Of a stretch of DNA of 64,000 bases, positions 25,218 through 34,886 are shown piece after piece. Position 1 is the first letter of the stretch. Each line of letters begins with the position of its first letter. The DNA is taken from contig NZ_CP109451.1 of the NCBI RefSeq assembly GCF_041438865.1, forward strand, positions 62,001 to 126,000. Reading direction: 5' to 3'. The notes below the pieces were generated by a model. It ran no database searches. It was given only the letters and a program-made list of their open reading frames with translations, and was not told where the DNA came from. Made by a program: the position numbers and the translations under genes. The DNA is from Streptomyces sp. NBC_01471 (GTDB lineage: Bacteria > Actinomycetota > Actinomycetes > Streptomycetales > Streptomycetaceae).

Positions 25218-25451
25218 TGAGAGCCGAATCCGGGATCTCGGACCGGCAGGAGCGCCGCCCTCTGATGTGCTGGGCCCGTAGCGAATCGCACCATCTCCAC
25301 GCGCGGTGCCTCACGAAGTGGGGTTCTGGCACACCTTCCGTGACGGGGGCGCTGTGAGTGACGGTCGGGGGTCGTGTTGGCCTTCGGGAAGTTGCCTGAA
25401 AATGATCAGTGGCGATCTCGGATGGCCGACAGTCCGGGTCCGCGAAAGAGA
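25218..25451. other. intergenic, nothing recognised
   Basis: Between the DeoR-type gene and the ISL3 scrap I see no gene or repeat. Confidence 0.3.
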
Positions 25452-25790
25452 TGGTGCTGCGGTTGGAGGAGCTGCTGTTGCTGTTTTCGTCGGTCCGGAC
25501 ATCGCGGTGCTGTCGGTCGACGTGATCAATGAGGCGACACGGGTCGGGACTCGGTCACGATGGTTGGGGCCGAGTGCGCTGGGGTGCGGGGCGGGGGCTG
25601 GTCGGAGCGGGTCCACAGCTCCTCTCTGCGGTTTCCGCTGATGTGCCCGGTGCAGGCCAGCGGGTTCGGCTGTGCCTGTGGGTTCGCCGGTTCGTCCGCG
25701 AGAACCCGTTGGGTGAACGGCGGACCTTTGTCGAGCAGATAGCCGGGCTGACCCGAACGGTCTCACGGTGTACGGGAAGGCGTACGCGAC
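25452..25790 (+). pseudogene. ISL3-family transposase N-terminal remnant
   Basis: A start MVLRLEELL at 25452 and, after frame changes, VRRFVRENPLGERRTFVEQI followed by AGLTR. The latter is the N-terminal zinc-finger region of ISL3 (IS204/IS1001) transposases (VRRF-x-C-x-N-x-x-C-x-RRTF). The two zinc-ligand cysteines have decayed and no DDE domain follows. Confidence 0.6.
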
Positions 25791-26338
25791 GGCTCGTGCT
25801 CAACGACAGTGACGCGTCCGCCGTTCATGATCTTCCGCAATGCATCTGCATCTACATCTGCATCTGGGAACGGATCCGTGAAGTCGAGGCCGACGGGGAG
25901 CAGGCTGCCGCGAAGACACGTCATGTGGGCCGTCACACGCTGGAGCCAATGGTCCTCCGGGTGCCGGCAGCGGACCGGGGGCGAGGACGGGCCGGGGATG
26001 GTGGAGTTCGGGGAGACGCTGAGCACATCGTCTTCGAGGCAAGCGCTCAGGCGGAGACCTCGCTCGGCATCGGGCAGCGCGCTCTTGTCACGGTCGTGTG
26101 ACTGAGCACTTCAGCCGACGAGTTAAGCACCGGTGTGCGCCGGTAAGGTCGCCCGTGGACGCTGAGCGGGCACCGGGCCGGGCTTTTACTGATGATGAGG
26201 TCGGACATGACGAACGTCGCCGAACGGCGCGCTGGAGAAGGCAGGCCCACGCCGCGAGGGCGTGATGTGAGGCTCGCCGTTCCGCGACGGTGCGCACAAC
26301 GGCGGCATCCTGTACGGCGTTCCGCGTACTGACGGCCC
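25791..26338. other. intergenic stretch with hexamer microsatellite
   Basis: No supportable gene. GCATCT/ACATCT hexamers repeat four times at 25842-25866. A minus-strand frame (26026-25763) is open but unrecognised. Confidence 0.35.
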
Positions 26339-27286
26339 ATGAACAGCGCCGACGCATTTCTGGAGACTCTCGCGACAAGCGGCCTGCCGCCCCTGCGCGG
26401 CGGGCGGCACCCCGGCGACGACTTCCACGCCGACATCGTCACCCGCGATCTGGGGCCTCTACGGCTGGCCGAACTGGTAACCCCCGCGGGCGAGTGCTTC
26501 CGGGATGCGCGGTCCGCCCGCGCCACCGACAGCGAGCTGTGGCAGATCGAGCTGGTGACGCAAGGACGAGTGCGCGCCCAGCAGGGCCGCAGCACCGCTG
26601 TGCTCGGGCCCAGCGACCTGGTTCTGATCGACCCGGTGCGGCCAGTCCGGTTCGCCAGCACCGCGTCCACGCACGTGACCATGCTGGTACCGCGGCACTC
26701 ACTACGGCTCGGACCGGACGATGCCGCCCGGCTGGCTGGAGTGCGTATTCGCGGCGACCAGGGCCCCGGGGCCCTGGTGTTCTCGCTCGCACGGGACATG
26801 GTGGGGTCCCTGGACGGGTTCCGCGCCGACGAGGCGGACAGGTCGGCGGCCGCAGTGATCGAGCTCATCGCGGTGGCACTCTCGGCTCAACTGGGCCATT
26901 CGCAACGGCCGGTCGCCGACGAGACGTTGCGCACCCGGATCACCGGCTTCATCAGGGCGAGGCTGTCCGACCGGGATCTCACTCCGGCGAAGGTGGCCGC
27001 GGCGCACCACATGTCCGTGCGCCGACTGCACAAGCTCTTCGAGGACCAGCCACTGACGGTGGCGGCCCTGATCCGCCGGCAGCGCCTGGAACGGTGCCAC
27101 GCGGACCTGGCCGGAACCAACCGAACCGTCGCGGCCGTCGCCGCCGGCTGGGGGTTCACCGACCCTGCGCACTTCAGCCGGCTGTTCAAGGCCACGTACG
27201 GGTACAACGCCGCGGCACTCATGTCCAACAACCGTGCGCGGATGATCAATGCGTCCGCCGCCCGGCCCGCCGAGGATGGTGGCTGA
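26339..27286 (+). CDS. AraC-family regulator
   Basis: A 315-residue protein: N-terminal AraC-binding/cupin domain (ELWQIELVTQGRVRAQQGRS, LVLIDPVRPVRF) and a C-terminal double HTH (DLTPAKVAAAHHMSVRRLHK, RRQRLERCHADLAGTNRTVA, WGFTDPAHFSRLFKATYG). This is the AraC/XylS pattern of activators for aromatic or stress genes. It is followed after 27 bp by a SgcJ-like gene on the same strand, a likely two-gene unit. The start ATG 26339 lacks a strong ribosome-binding site. Confidence 0.92.
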   Translation: MNSADAFLETLATSGLPPLRGGRHPGDDFHADIVTRDLGPLRLAELVTPAGECFRDARSARATDSELWQIELVTQGRVRAQQGRSTAVLGPSDLVLIDPVRPVRFASTASTHVTMLVPRHSLRLGPDDAARLAGVRIRGDQGPGALVFSLARDMVGSLDGFRADEADRSAAAVIELIAVALSAQLGHSQRPVADETLRTRITGFIRARLSDRDLTPAKVAAAHHMSVRRLHKLFEDQPLTVAALIRRQRLERCHADLAGTNRTVAAVAAGWGFTDPAHFSRLFKATYGYNAAALMSNNRARMINASAARPAEDGG

Positions 27287-27313
27287 GAGTATGGAAAGCA
27301 GAAAGGCGATCAC

Positions 27314-27751
27314 ATGGAACAGTCGGTCGAAGCAATGAGCGCCATCCCGGCCCGGATGAACGAGGGCTGGAACAGCGGTGACGCCACCGCGTTCGTCGCC
27401 GATTTCGCGGATGACGCCGAGCTCGTAGACTTCGAGGGAACCATTCACAAGGGACGCGAAGCGGTGATTGCGTTCAATCAACCGCTCTTCGACACCGTGC
27501 TGAAGGGTTCCCGGATGGTGCGGAGCGAGGTGCCGTTCGCCCGCATCGTCCGCCCGGGCTGGGGCGTGGTGCACCACCGCGTCGCCATGGTGATGCCGGG
27601 CGAGGAGGAGCCGCTGTCGAGCCGCTCCTTCATGCAACTACTCGCGCTCGTGTGGCAGAACGACCGCTGGGAGGTCGCGACACTGCAGAACGCGCGCTTG
27701 ATCTCGTTGGAAACCGCGATGGCCCTGGACGCCCAGGCAGCCGCCGGGTAA
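27314..27751 (+). CDS. SgcJ/EcaC-type NTF2-like protein
   Basis: A 145-residue cone-fold protein: MNEGWNSGDATAFVADFADD, AELVDFEGTIHKGREAVIAF, ARIVRPGWGVVHHRVAM, LALVWQNDRWEVATLQNAR. Named after SgcJ and EcaC, whose roles are uncertain. Same strand as the AraC gene, 27 bp behind it, and probably its partner. Confidence 0.88.
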   Translation: MEQSVEAMSAIPARMNEGWNSGDATAFVADFADDAELVDFEGTIHKGREAVIAFNQPLFDTVLKGSRMVRSEVPFARIVRPGWGVVHHRVAMVMPGEEEPLSSRSFMQLLALVWQNDRWEVATLQNARLISLETAMALDAQAAAG

Positions 27752-27982
27752 GGGGCGCGGTCCCCAGGGTCGTGCGCGAGATCGTTGACCGGATCGTCGA
27801 AGGAGTTCCTGGCGTCCCCCGATCAATCGCGGCCGGGCGCCGGGCACCAACCCGGCCGCAAGGTGCGCACCGTCGGCCGGCCGCAGCCAGGCCCCGCGCT
27901 CAACCGGCCACCTCACACGCGCACTCGCCGAGTGAAGCGCTCAGTCACACCGGGAATTCAGCGGTCATGATTTCGCGCCTAA

Positions 27983-28235
27983 TCAGTAGTCCAGGTCGAG
28001 GTGATCGATGTCGTTGACTGCCATGTCCGACAGTCCCATAGCGCGACCACCGCCGTTCCACTCCTGCAGCGCGGCCAGGGCCTGCTCGGCGCCCTCGGCC
28101 CGCTCGGCTGGGGTCAGCAGGGTGTCGGCGAGGCGGGCCGGATACGCGCGCAAGCGACAGCCCCTCTGCCGCTTGCGATCGCGGCCAGCCGGTCTTGGGC
28201 TTCCTCTGGGATACGGACGTTGGCATCGGACGATC
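27983..28235 (-). pseudogene. frameshifted antitoxin-like gene
   Basis: ANVRIPEEAQDRLAAIASGR in one minus frame continues in the next as RAYPARLADTLLTPAERAEG and AEQALAALQEWNG. This resembles short ribbon-helix-helix antitoxins of actinobacteria. A frameshift near 28160 splits it, and the first frame lacks a start codon (TGA immediately upstream). No intact toxin gene follows. Confidence 0.5.
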
Positions 28236-28321
28236 ACCGCAGCAGCTTACGCAGTGCCCAATGCGCCGACTCCCGGCCTGCGGACGACGACACGTGCAGC
28301 ACGGCGGGGACGGGGGTGCGG

Positions 28322-28804
28322 TCAGGTGAAGTGCGGGTCAGCCAGCAGCACTACCCGGTCCGCCTCGACGTCGAAGCCGATCACCGGGTGACCGGGGTCG
28401 GTTTCCGGGGCGAACAGCACAGGTTTGCTCATGGCCCGTCCGATCACCCGTAGGAAGCTGCACAGCACGTTCAGTCGCGCCTGGCCCTGGAGCTCACGAA
28501 GGTCAACGTCGAAGTCGATCGAGTCGGCCGCATAGGGGCGAAAGATCGCCAATACTCCCGGAACCGGCCAGACCCTCAACATCACACTGGCCTCGACGCC
28601 CCGAGCCAGCATCCTCTCGGCCCGTGGAAGCCACAGCGCGGCACCGTCTTCGGAGTACTCGCACGTCCAACCCCGTGAGCGCACCAAGTCGAGCACCGCC
28701 TGCCAGTCATCGACGGAGGCATCAGCGATACTCACGTCCGGCAGGGTGCCCATCAAGTTGGGGTCGAAGAAGTTCTTGACGTCATCCCACAGCAGGTCAG
28801 GCAT
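28322..28804 (-). CDS. hypothetical protein coupled to DUF6000 gene
   Basis: The 160-residue protein has no family I can name. It is soluble, acidic and begins MPDLLWDDVKNFFDPNLMGT; a central SRGWTCEYSEDGAALWLPRA and a closing VIGFDVEADRVVLLADPHF suggest a mixed alpha/beta fold. ATG 28804 overlaps the DUF6000 stop (TGATG), so the two are translationally coupled. Codon use is normal for a real gene. Confidence 0.75.
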   Translation of the reverse strand: MPDLLWDDVKNFFDPNLMGTLPDVSIADASVDDWQAVLDLVRSRGWTCEYSEDGAALWLPRAERMLARGVEASVMLRVWPVPGVLAIFRPYAADSIDFDVDLRELQGQARLNVLCSFLRVIGRAMSKPVLFAPETDPGHPVIGFDVEADRVVLLADPHFT

Positions 28805-29436
28805 CAGGAATCACTGTCTGCTTTCAGCGAGGCGAAGAGTTCAGCGCACTCGCTGGCGAAGGAGCACAGCTGGTCCATGACCTGCCGATACTCCTGCGGA
28901 TCCCGGTCCCTGCGCGGCGGAGCGTCGGCCCACTGCTGCCACAAGCCGCCTTCGGCAAGGTATCGGGATGCGCGCTCGGATCCGAGGGCGGCATCGAGGT
29001 GAAGCAGTGCGCCAAGGGCAAGGCTCTGGTCGTAGTCAAGGTCAGGCCGGGCCAAGTAGTGATCAAGGTAGTTGCACAGCAAATCGGCGTCCGCACCGGT
29101 GCCGAACGTGGCGAGGGTGACGCAGTAGGCCCCGCCGGCATAGGGCCCTTCGCTGGCAAGCAGGAGCTCGCCGATGCGGCTGCGGAACTCGGTCCTGCCA
29201 GCTACAACGACCAGCCAGGAAGCGGTCTTACGCTCTCGCCACCCGCCTTCGAAAAGGACGCAGAGTTCAGCGGACGTGATCTCCGAAGCAGCCTGGACCA
29301 ACTCTCTCGTGAACACCTCGCGCTCGGGCCCGCTCAACCGCAGCAAGCTTCCACCCAACCGAAGGTACCTCCGCCCGGGCGTGACGAATCGGCGGACCAA
29401 GCCCAGCAGCTCAGGGTCAGTGGTGGCACTACGCAT
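28804..29436 (-). CDS. DUF6000 family protein
   Basis: A 210-residue protein with the DUF6000 pattern: DPELLGLVRRFVTPGRRYLR, GGWRERKTASWLVVVAGRTE, GAYCVTLATFGTGADADLLC and YDQSLALGALLHLDAALGSE. These helical-repeat proteins are frequent in Streptomyces and often resemble immunity proteins, though that is inference. Start ATG 29436. The downstream partner gene overlaps its stop. Confidence 0.85.
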   Translation of the reverse strand: MRSATTDPELLGLVRRFVTPGRRYLRLGGSLLRLSGPEREVFTRELVQAASEITSAELCVLFEGGWRERKTASWLVVVAGRTEFRSRIGELLLASEGPYAGGAYCVTLATFGTGADADLLCNYLDHYLARPDLDYDQSLALGALLHLDAALGSERASRYLAEGGLWQQWADAPPRRDRDPQEYRQVMDQLCSFASECAELFASLKADSDS

Positions 29437-29550
29437 GGCAGCATCTTTGCCCGGCGAATGCCCAGCTGCCAGCGGTTTGCCCGAGGGGTCGCCGACTGGT
29501 GATCGCTAGTACAGAGAAGGCTCTTCCCCGGCCGCCAGCCCGGACAGGCG

Positions 29551-29730
29551 ATGAATCCGGGCAGTCTCCAAGTCCACCTGCGGGAGATCGGCATCCCGCC
29601 ACAGCGCGGCAGGGCCCCAGCGATCCGCCAGCTCGTCCTCCAAGCCCCGCCCCCGTCATCGCGAAGACGCCCGGTTACCACGGCAGGACAGCCCCCCGCC
29701 CGGTCACTGAAGCTGGAGGAGCCTGAAGCC
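29551..29730 (+). pseudogene. tyrosine-integrase C-terminal fragment
   Basis: LREIGIPPQRGRAPAIRQLV, LQAP continues after a frame change as PVIAKTPGYHGRTAPRPVTE then AGGA. The sequence resembles the C-terminal segment of streptomycete plasmid-type integrases. It is frameshifted and without catalytic residues. Tentative. Confidence 0.35.
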
Positions 29731-29828
29731 GATACGCCTCCCGCGGCCACACACGGTGACACCATGGACGGCCTCAACGAGGAGTACGCGACACCTCAAC
29801 ATGCGAGCACACCAGGCCCGGGACCGGA

Positions 29829-30746
29829 TCACTTGCGAAATCGAGAACGGTACTCGCCAGGGGCCGTGCCCCGGGCACGTCTGAAGGCACGGCTGAAAGC
29901 GTGCGGAGAGCCGTATCCGACCGCGCCGGAGATCGACTCGACCGGCTCATCGGTATCGCGGAGCCGGACGGACGCCAGGTCGATGCGCCACTGCGTCACG
30001 TACGCGCCCGGCGTCTGTCCGAGGGCGGACCGGAAGCGCCTGGACAGCGTCGCCCGGGAGACGCTCGTCGCAGCGGCCAGGGTCTCCGTGGTCCAGGGGC
30101 GTTCCGGCTGGGCGTGGACACATGCCAGAGCGTCGCGCACGACCGGATCACGCATCGCTCCCAGCCATGAGCCGGACTGCTCCTGCGGGTGGCGGGCCAG
30201 CCAGGCGCGTACGAACTGGACGAGCAGAAGGTCGATGATGCTGTTGATGGCGGCGGTGGTGCCGATCTGCGGCTGCGCGAGCTCCGCAGCGAGAAGTTCG
30301 ACGGTCCTTCTGAGCTGCGCGTTCTCCCGGGCTGTGATGTGCATCGGCCGGGCGAGGGAGGTAAGCACCGGTGTGCGCACCTCCGGGTCCTGCTCGTAGT
30401 GCAGCACGATCACTTCCGTCTCCACCGGCGCCGAGCCCAGACGCAGGGCTCGGCCATCGCCAAAAGACCGGGCCGCCGCCTCACGGTCACAGGAACCCAT
30501 CGTCGCGCCGGCACGGCCGGCTATCCCGTGTGCGGTGCCCGGCGACACCAGGACGGCGTCTCCGGCCTGCACCTGACGAAGTTTCTCGCCTGGGACATGG
30601 AGCCACATGGTGCCGCGGGACACCACGTGCAGTGCCGCTCCTGGAGAGGAGTCCAGCCGCAGGCCCCAGGTTCCTCCGGCCTTCAGCATGACCCCAAGTG
30701 CCCCACGCGCACCCGAAACCCGCAGGACCTCCGCCAGCACATCCAT
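29829..30746 (-). CDS. AraC-family regulator with cupin domain
   Basis: A 305-residue protein: MDVLAEVLRVSGARGALGVM opens an AraC-type cupin_6 domain; LHVVSRGTMWLHVPGEKLRQ is the barrel. The C-terminal HTH pair reads RPWTTETLAAATSVSRATLS, RRFRSALGQTPGAYVTQWRI and GYGSPHAFSRAFRRARGTAP. ATG 30746 is the usual family start; the frame extends to 30830, overlapping the MDR stop. It follows the MDR reductase gene on the same strand by 70 bp. Confidence 0.9.
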   Translation of the reverse strand: MDVLAEVLRVSGARGALGVMLKAGGTWGLRLDSSPGAALHVVSRGTMWLHVPGEKLRQVQAGDAVLVSPGTAHGIAGRAGATMGSCDREAAARSFGDGRALRLGSAPVETEVIVLHYEQDPEVRTPVLTSLARPMHITARENAQLRRTVELLAAELAQPQIGTTAAINSIIDLLLVQFVRAWLARHPQEQSGSWLGAMRDPVVRDALACVHAQPERPWTTETLAAATSVSRATLSRRFRSALGQTPGAYVTQWRIDLASVRLRDTDEPVESISGAVGYGSPHAFSRAFRRARGTAPGEYRSRFRK

Positions 30747-30816
30747 GGGTTTATTCTCGTCCACCACGGCGAACCGCCCACCGGCGGGCGGGGCGCATGT
30801 GTCCTCGTCCACAGCG

Positions 30817-31725
30817 TCAGGCCACGTCAAGAACGGCCTTTCCGTGCACCTTCCGCGCGAACAGCGCCTGGACGGCTTCGTCCACGTCCTGCCAGTCGCC
30901 TCGCAGCCCGACCGGTGCCGAGAGCCTCCCGGCGGCCATGAGGCCCAGCAGGTCCGTCAGCTCCCCGCTGGTCGGTGTCATGTCGCCGTAGGTGGCGATG
31001 CTGCGGGGTTCGCCGAAGCCGAACAAGGTCCCTGACGGGAACGTGGTTTCCTGCCCCGAGGAGTAACCGACCAGGTGGATGGTGCCGCCCTCGGCGAGGG
31101 AACTCCAGGCCTGGGCCACCAGTGGTCCGCCGACCGTGTCGAGGACGAGGTCGAACCGGTCCCCGGTCTCGGCCAAGTCGGTCAGGACCTTGTCGGCGCC
31201 GAGTTCACGGAGTCCGGCGGCCCGCTCCGGCGAACCGACGAGTGCCGTCACCCGGGCGCCCGCCAGCGCCGCCAGCTGGACGGCGAAGTGCCCCACGCCC
31301 CCGCTGGCGCCGGTGATCAGAACGTTGCGCGCCAGCAGGGAACGCTTGCGCAGCACCCGGAACGGGGTGACTCCGGCGATCCCCAGCGCGGCGGCGTCGG
31401 CCAGGTCCACGCCCTCGGGGACGGTGCCGAGCGAGGCGGGGCTGACTGCTACCCGCTCCGCCCACGCGTGGGGAGCCATTCCCACTGCGACGCGCGTACC
31501 TTCGGGCGGCCCCGAGCCGTCGGATGCGGCGCGCACCACGACGCCGGCCGCGTCGTGACCGTGTACAGCGCCGGCCGGCCACTGGTCCACGTAATTCAGC
31601 TCTCCGAAGTTGAGACCGATGTGCCGTATCTCCACCAACGTCTCACCGGCGGACGGTACGGGCTCATCGACATCGGCGAACCGGACGGGTCCGGCCTCAC
31701 TGTGATCGACCACAAGGGCGCGCAT
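30817..31725 (-). CDS. MDR-family zinc-independent reductase
   Basis: A 302-residue enzyme: MRALVVDHSEAGPVRFADVD, LNFGELNYVDQWPAGAVHGH, DAAGVVVRAASDGSGPPEGT and NVLITGASGGVGHFAVQLAA. Quinone-reductase-like; NADPH is probable. No structural zinc cysteines. Transcribed toward the AraC gene, which follows by 70 bp and likely regulates it. Confidence 0.9.
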   Translation of the reverse strand: MRALVVDHSEAGPVRFADVDEPVPSAGETLVEIRHIGLNFGELNYVDQWPAGAVHGHDAAGVVVRAASDGSGPPEGTRVAVGMAPHAWAERVAVSPASLGTVPEGVDLADAAALGIAGVTPFRVLRKRSLLARNVLITGASGGVGHFAVQLAALAGARVTALVGSPERAAGLRELGADKVLTDLAETGDRFDLVLDTVGGPLVAQAWSSLAEGGTIHLVGYSSGQETTFPSGTLFGFGEPRSIATYGDMTPTSGELTDLLGLMAAGRLSAPVGLRGDWQDVDEAVQALFARKVHGKAVLDVA

Positions 31726-31878
31726 AAGGGGTCTGTTTCCTTCTCTCGTGGGTGCGCCTGAACACTCGGCGCTGCAGCAGATCGAGTGCGCGAATGCCGC
31801 ACTGCCGTCTTCTTGAAACCCTACGCAGGACCGGCACAGCGACCAGACCCGTGAGAATCAATCAGTTGACGATCTGTG
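31726..31878. other. intergenic
   Basis: Upstream region of the MDR gene; no clear operator seen. Confidence 0.3.
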
Positions 31879-32067
31879 TCAGTGCGACTCGCGGCGCGTC
31901 GAGCCGTGATCGGCGCGGGCCAGGGTCAGCAGGGCTTCGATGATCTCGGTGGAGCGTCTGTTGAGGACGAGCAGCTGGGACCCGGCGGTCCGAAGATCGT
32001 CCGGTTCGGGTGAGGCGAGCGCCACCTGGATGATGGTGCGCATGCTGGCGAGCGGGGTCCGCGCCAC
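31879..32067 (-). pseudogene. histidine-kinase HisKA-domain fragment
   Basis: RTPLASMRTIIQVALASPEP, then LVLNRRSTEIIEALLTLARA matches the second half of a HisKA dimerisation domain just after the H-box (usual HELRTPL). The histidine and ATPase domain are absent, and the frame ends at 31879. Confidence 0.6.
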
Positions 32068-32428
32068 TGCCACTTCCGGCCGGTGCGGGGCCGGGCAGAA
32101 GTCAGTGGCGTGAGCTGCGCCGGGGCCCAGGGGGAAGAGCACACCCCGGCAGCCGTTCACAGGTGCCATTCCACCGGGCCGGGTGTTGCGTGACGGTCTC
32201 GGAATTTCCTCACCTTTACGCAATACGCGGGCTGTTGTAGCCGTGTGGCTCGGTTTCCGGTTCCGGCCGCCGTTCGGTGCGCAAGGGGGTGGTGCCGCAA
32301 TGGGGCGGATCCGCAGCTGTCCTTCTCCCTTACGGGCAGCCCTTCGGGCAGATGGCCCATCACCGGACGCTTCCCGGGAGGGCGCCCGGGAAGCGCTTGC
32401 CGCCCCTCAACTGCGCCCCGGCCGAGGC

Positions 32429-33724
32429 CTATTGCTGGAAGCCGATCATGTTGTGGATGTCTTCGGGGGTGAGGAACATCCAGAGGCCGTAGCCGTACAG
32501 GTCGCCCCGCCTGAATCGCTGGGTGATGGCGGCGTCGTGCGGTGGGGCCAGTTGGACCGGGGCGCCCTCGTATGCGCCGGCCTGGAGGGCGAGCCCGGAC
32601 TCCTTCGCGATGATCCGGTAGACGGTTCCCGTCTCGACGCAGGCATCCTGCCCGTCGTCGTACTCATCGCTGAACCCCGGGATCCGGCCGCAGTCGTGGA
32701 AGGCGTTGTCGCGGTAGACCTGAATGAGGAACTTCTGGCCGTCGCGGTCATGTGGTTCGCTCTGCACCACGCCGGCGCCGGATGTCGTGCCCGCGGCTTC
32801 CAGGGCCTTGCCCGAGTGGTGGACCAAGATGCGGTGGAAGCCCTGTCCGTCCGGCTCCAGCAGGAAGTGCTTCACGGTGAAGCTCCGAAAGTCCGGCACG
32901 GTGACCAGCGCGGTTCCCTCTCCCACCCCCCGGTCCAGCGGCGGCGCGGTATACGGGTGCGCGGGCCGGTAGCCGATCGCGGTGATCGCGTCCGCGACGT
33001 CGGCCAGGCGGCGTTCCGGGTTCAGCGTGCGGACGATGTCCTCGGTCAACGGGCGCAGGGCCAGGACCTGCCGGACGGCGTCGGCAATGGCGAACGACGA
33101 CCGCTCCACACCCAGTGCGTCGTCGAACATGACCGTTGCCGGCGACGGCGCGATCAGGTCGGCGAGCACGGATTCGGCCCGGTCGTAGTCGATCCACCCT
33201 TCGACCGGGGTGACGGATTCGTCGGAGGAAGAGTCGGGGGTCTGCCATGCCGTGTCCCCCGGGAGACGCCACATCACCGCCGTGATGTACGGCAGGTCGA
33301 CGCCCGTGTCCTCGAACGGTGACTTGCTCAAGTCGTTCCACAGGCAGGAGCGAAGGGAGTCGGGCACCTGGGCGAAGACCGTCCTCCACTCCGCCGCCGC
33401 CTCACCCTCTTCATGGGGCAGCAGCACCTCCGCGTCGATGTCCCACAGGAAGACCACCGCGCCGGCGTCCCCGTGAAAGTGCACCTGCACCCAACGGGAC
33501 TCCGAATAGCCGGTAAGGACCGCACCGCTGCCGTGCGGGCAACCCGACGGCACGTATTCGTACCCGAGGTCGTTGTGCTTGTCGGCGATCAAACTGATCG
33601 CCGCGAGTGCTCGCGCCCGGTCCTCCAGCTCCGGAACGTCCCACATCGCCGCCGCGGCCCGGTCGACCGTGAAACCGGTCTGTATTTCGCTCTCGTTCAT
33701 GACAGCCATGAAACAGGCCGCCAC
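32429..33724 (-). CDS. hypothetical protein with C-terminal ricin-like repeats
   Basis: A 431-residue protein. The N-terminal 290 residues are of an unrecognised, probably soluble fold (TGFTVDRAAAAMWDVPELED, VLTGYSESRWVQVHFHGDAG). The C-terminus contains two ricin-B-like units: HRILVHHSGKALEAAGTTSG...QKFLI and YRIIAKESGLALQAGAYEGA...QRFRR. This suggests carbohydrate binding, but no signal peptide is seen. GTG 33724 is chosen because GGAGGT lies 6 nt upstream; the frame back to 33958 is not protein-like. The IS element at 33982 lies about 260 bp upstream. Confidence 0.75.
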   Translation of the reverse strand: MAACFMAVMNESEIQTGFTVDRAAAAMWDVPELEDRARALAAISLIADKHNDLGYEYVPSGCPHGSGAVLTGYSESRWVQVHFHGDAGAVVFLWDIDAEVLLPHEEGEAAAEWRTVFAQVPDSLRSCLWNDLSKSPFEDTGVDLPYITAVMWRLPGDTAWQTPDSSSDESVTPVEGWIDYDRAESVLADLIAPSPATVMFDDALGVERSSFAIADAVRQVLALRPLTEDIVRTLNPERRLADVADAITAIGYRPAHPYTAPPLDRGVGEGTALVTVPDFRSFTVKHFLLEPDGQGFHRILVHHSGKALEAAGTTSGAGVVQSEPHDRDGQKFLIQVYRDNAFHDCGRIPGFSDEYDDGQDACVETGTVYRIIAKESGLALQAGAYEGAPVQLAPPHDAAITQRFRRGDLYGYGLWMFLTPEDIHNMIGFQQ

Positions 33725-33981
33725 TGACAACCTCCATGAGCGACGGCTCGCTGCAGATCCCGCACCCGCCGAGGTGCAGCAGCGCCGACCGGGTCGATCG
33801 CTGGGGCCGGATCTTCCACGACTGCCCGGCCCGCGCCCGCTCCACACGAGCCGGCTCCTGCCGCACGGCAACCTCCAGCTCCCATCGCCGTTACCGCTTC
33901 TCCTGCTCGTATCCACCCCTGACGGCCCCGTTCTCGTAGAGCTACGGCGAACGGACATGTGGCGCAGGATGAGGCTCGGGG

Positions 33982-34886
33982 CTAGGCCGTTTCTTTCGGA
34001 TCATCTGATCGTCGGTTGATGTGTGTCGTTGACTGACGCCCAGTGGGCGCGGATTGAGCCGTTGCTGCCGGACCGGACGCCTCGGCGGGGCGGACGGTGG
34101 CGTGATCACCGACAGGTGATCGACGCGATCGCGTTCAAGTACCGCACCGGGACGCCGTGGATGGACCTGCCCGAGCGCTTCGGGTCGTGGAAGGGAGCCC
34201 ACAGCCGGCTGCGGAAGTAGGCCGCCGACGGCACCTGGGAGAAGGTCCTCACCGCCCTCCTCGCACAGGCCGGCGCTGATGGCGACCTCGACTGGGTCGC
34301 GGCCGTCGACTCCACCGTCGTCCGTGTCCACCAGCACGCGGCCGGGGCCCGTCAAAAGGGGCCTCGGCCGACGAGCCGCGCGATCACGCCCTCGGCCGGT
34401 CCTGCGGTGGACTGACCACCAAGATTCACCTGGCCGCCGACAGCAGATGCCGGCCACTCGCGTTCGTCATCACACCCGGCCAGGACGGTGACGCCCCCGC
34501 ATTCCCCCAGCTCATGGCCCGCTTACGGGTGCCCAGGCCAATCGGCCGCCCCGGAACGACCCCCGAGGCCGTCCCGGCCGACAAGGCGTATTCATCCCGT
34601 GCCGTCCGTTCACACCTGCGGCAACGCGGGATCCGGGCAGTGATCCCTCAGCCCTCCGACCAACTCGCCAACCGCAAACGGCTCGGCCACCGTGTCGGCA
34701 GACCCCCGGCGTTCGACCGCGAGACCTACAAACACCGGAACACCGTCGAGCGCTGCATCAACAAGCTCAAACAGTGGCGCGGCCTGGCCACCCGCTACGA
34801 CAAGACCGCAACCAGCTACCTCGCCGCACTCCACCTCGCCGCCATCTTCATCTGGTCAGCCACATGATCCGAAAGAAACGGCCTAG
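33982..34886 (+). mobile_element. IS5-family insertion sequence, near complete
   Basis: Perfect 23-bp inverted ends (33982-34004 and 34864-34886) begin CTAGGCCGTTTCTTTCGGAT. The CTAG is probably the target duplication, leaving a 19-20-bp inverted repeat. The element is about 0.9 kb with a two-frame IS427-type transposase. The outer CTAG on the right supplies the stop codon of the adjacent tetR-type gene. A premature stop in the transposase suggests it is not autonomous. Confidence 0.9.
34023..34867 (+). pseudogene. IS5-family transposase with premature stop
   Basis: Frame A: SLTDAQWARIEPLLPDRTPR, GTPWMDLPERFGSWKGAHSR, LRK, then TAG at 34218-34220 where relatives have Trp, then TWEKVLTALLAQAGADGDLD and DSTVVRVHQHAAGARQKG. 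At A-AAG-GGG (34354-34360) a -1 shift leads into frame B: GGLTTKIHLAADSRCRPLAF, ADKAYSSRAVRSHLRQRGIR, HRNTVERCINKLKQWRGLAT. This is the normal two-ORF design of IS427-group transposases. The TAG blocks frame A, so the product is probably not made unless read through. Confidence 0.85.
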
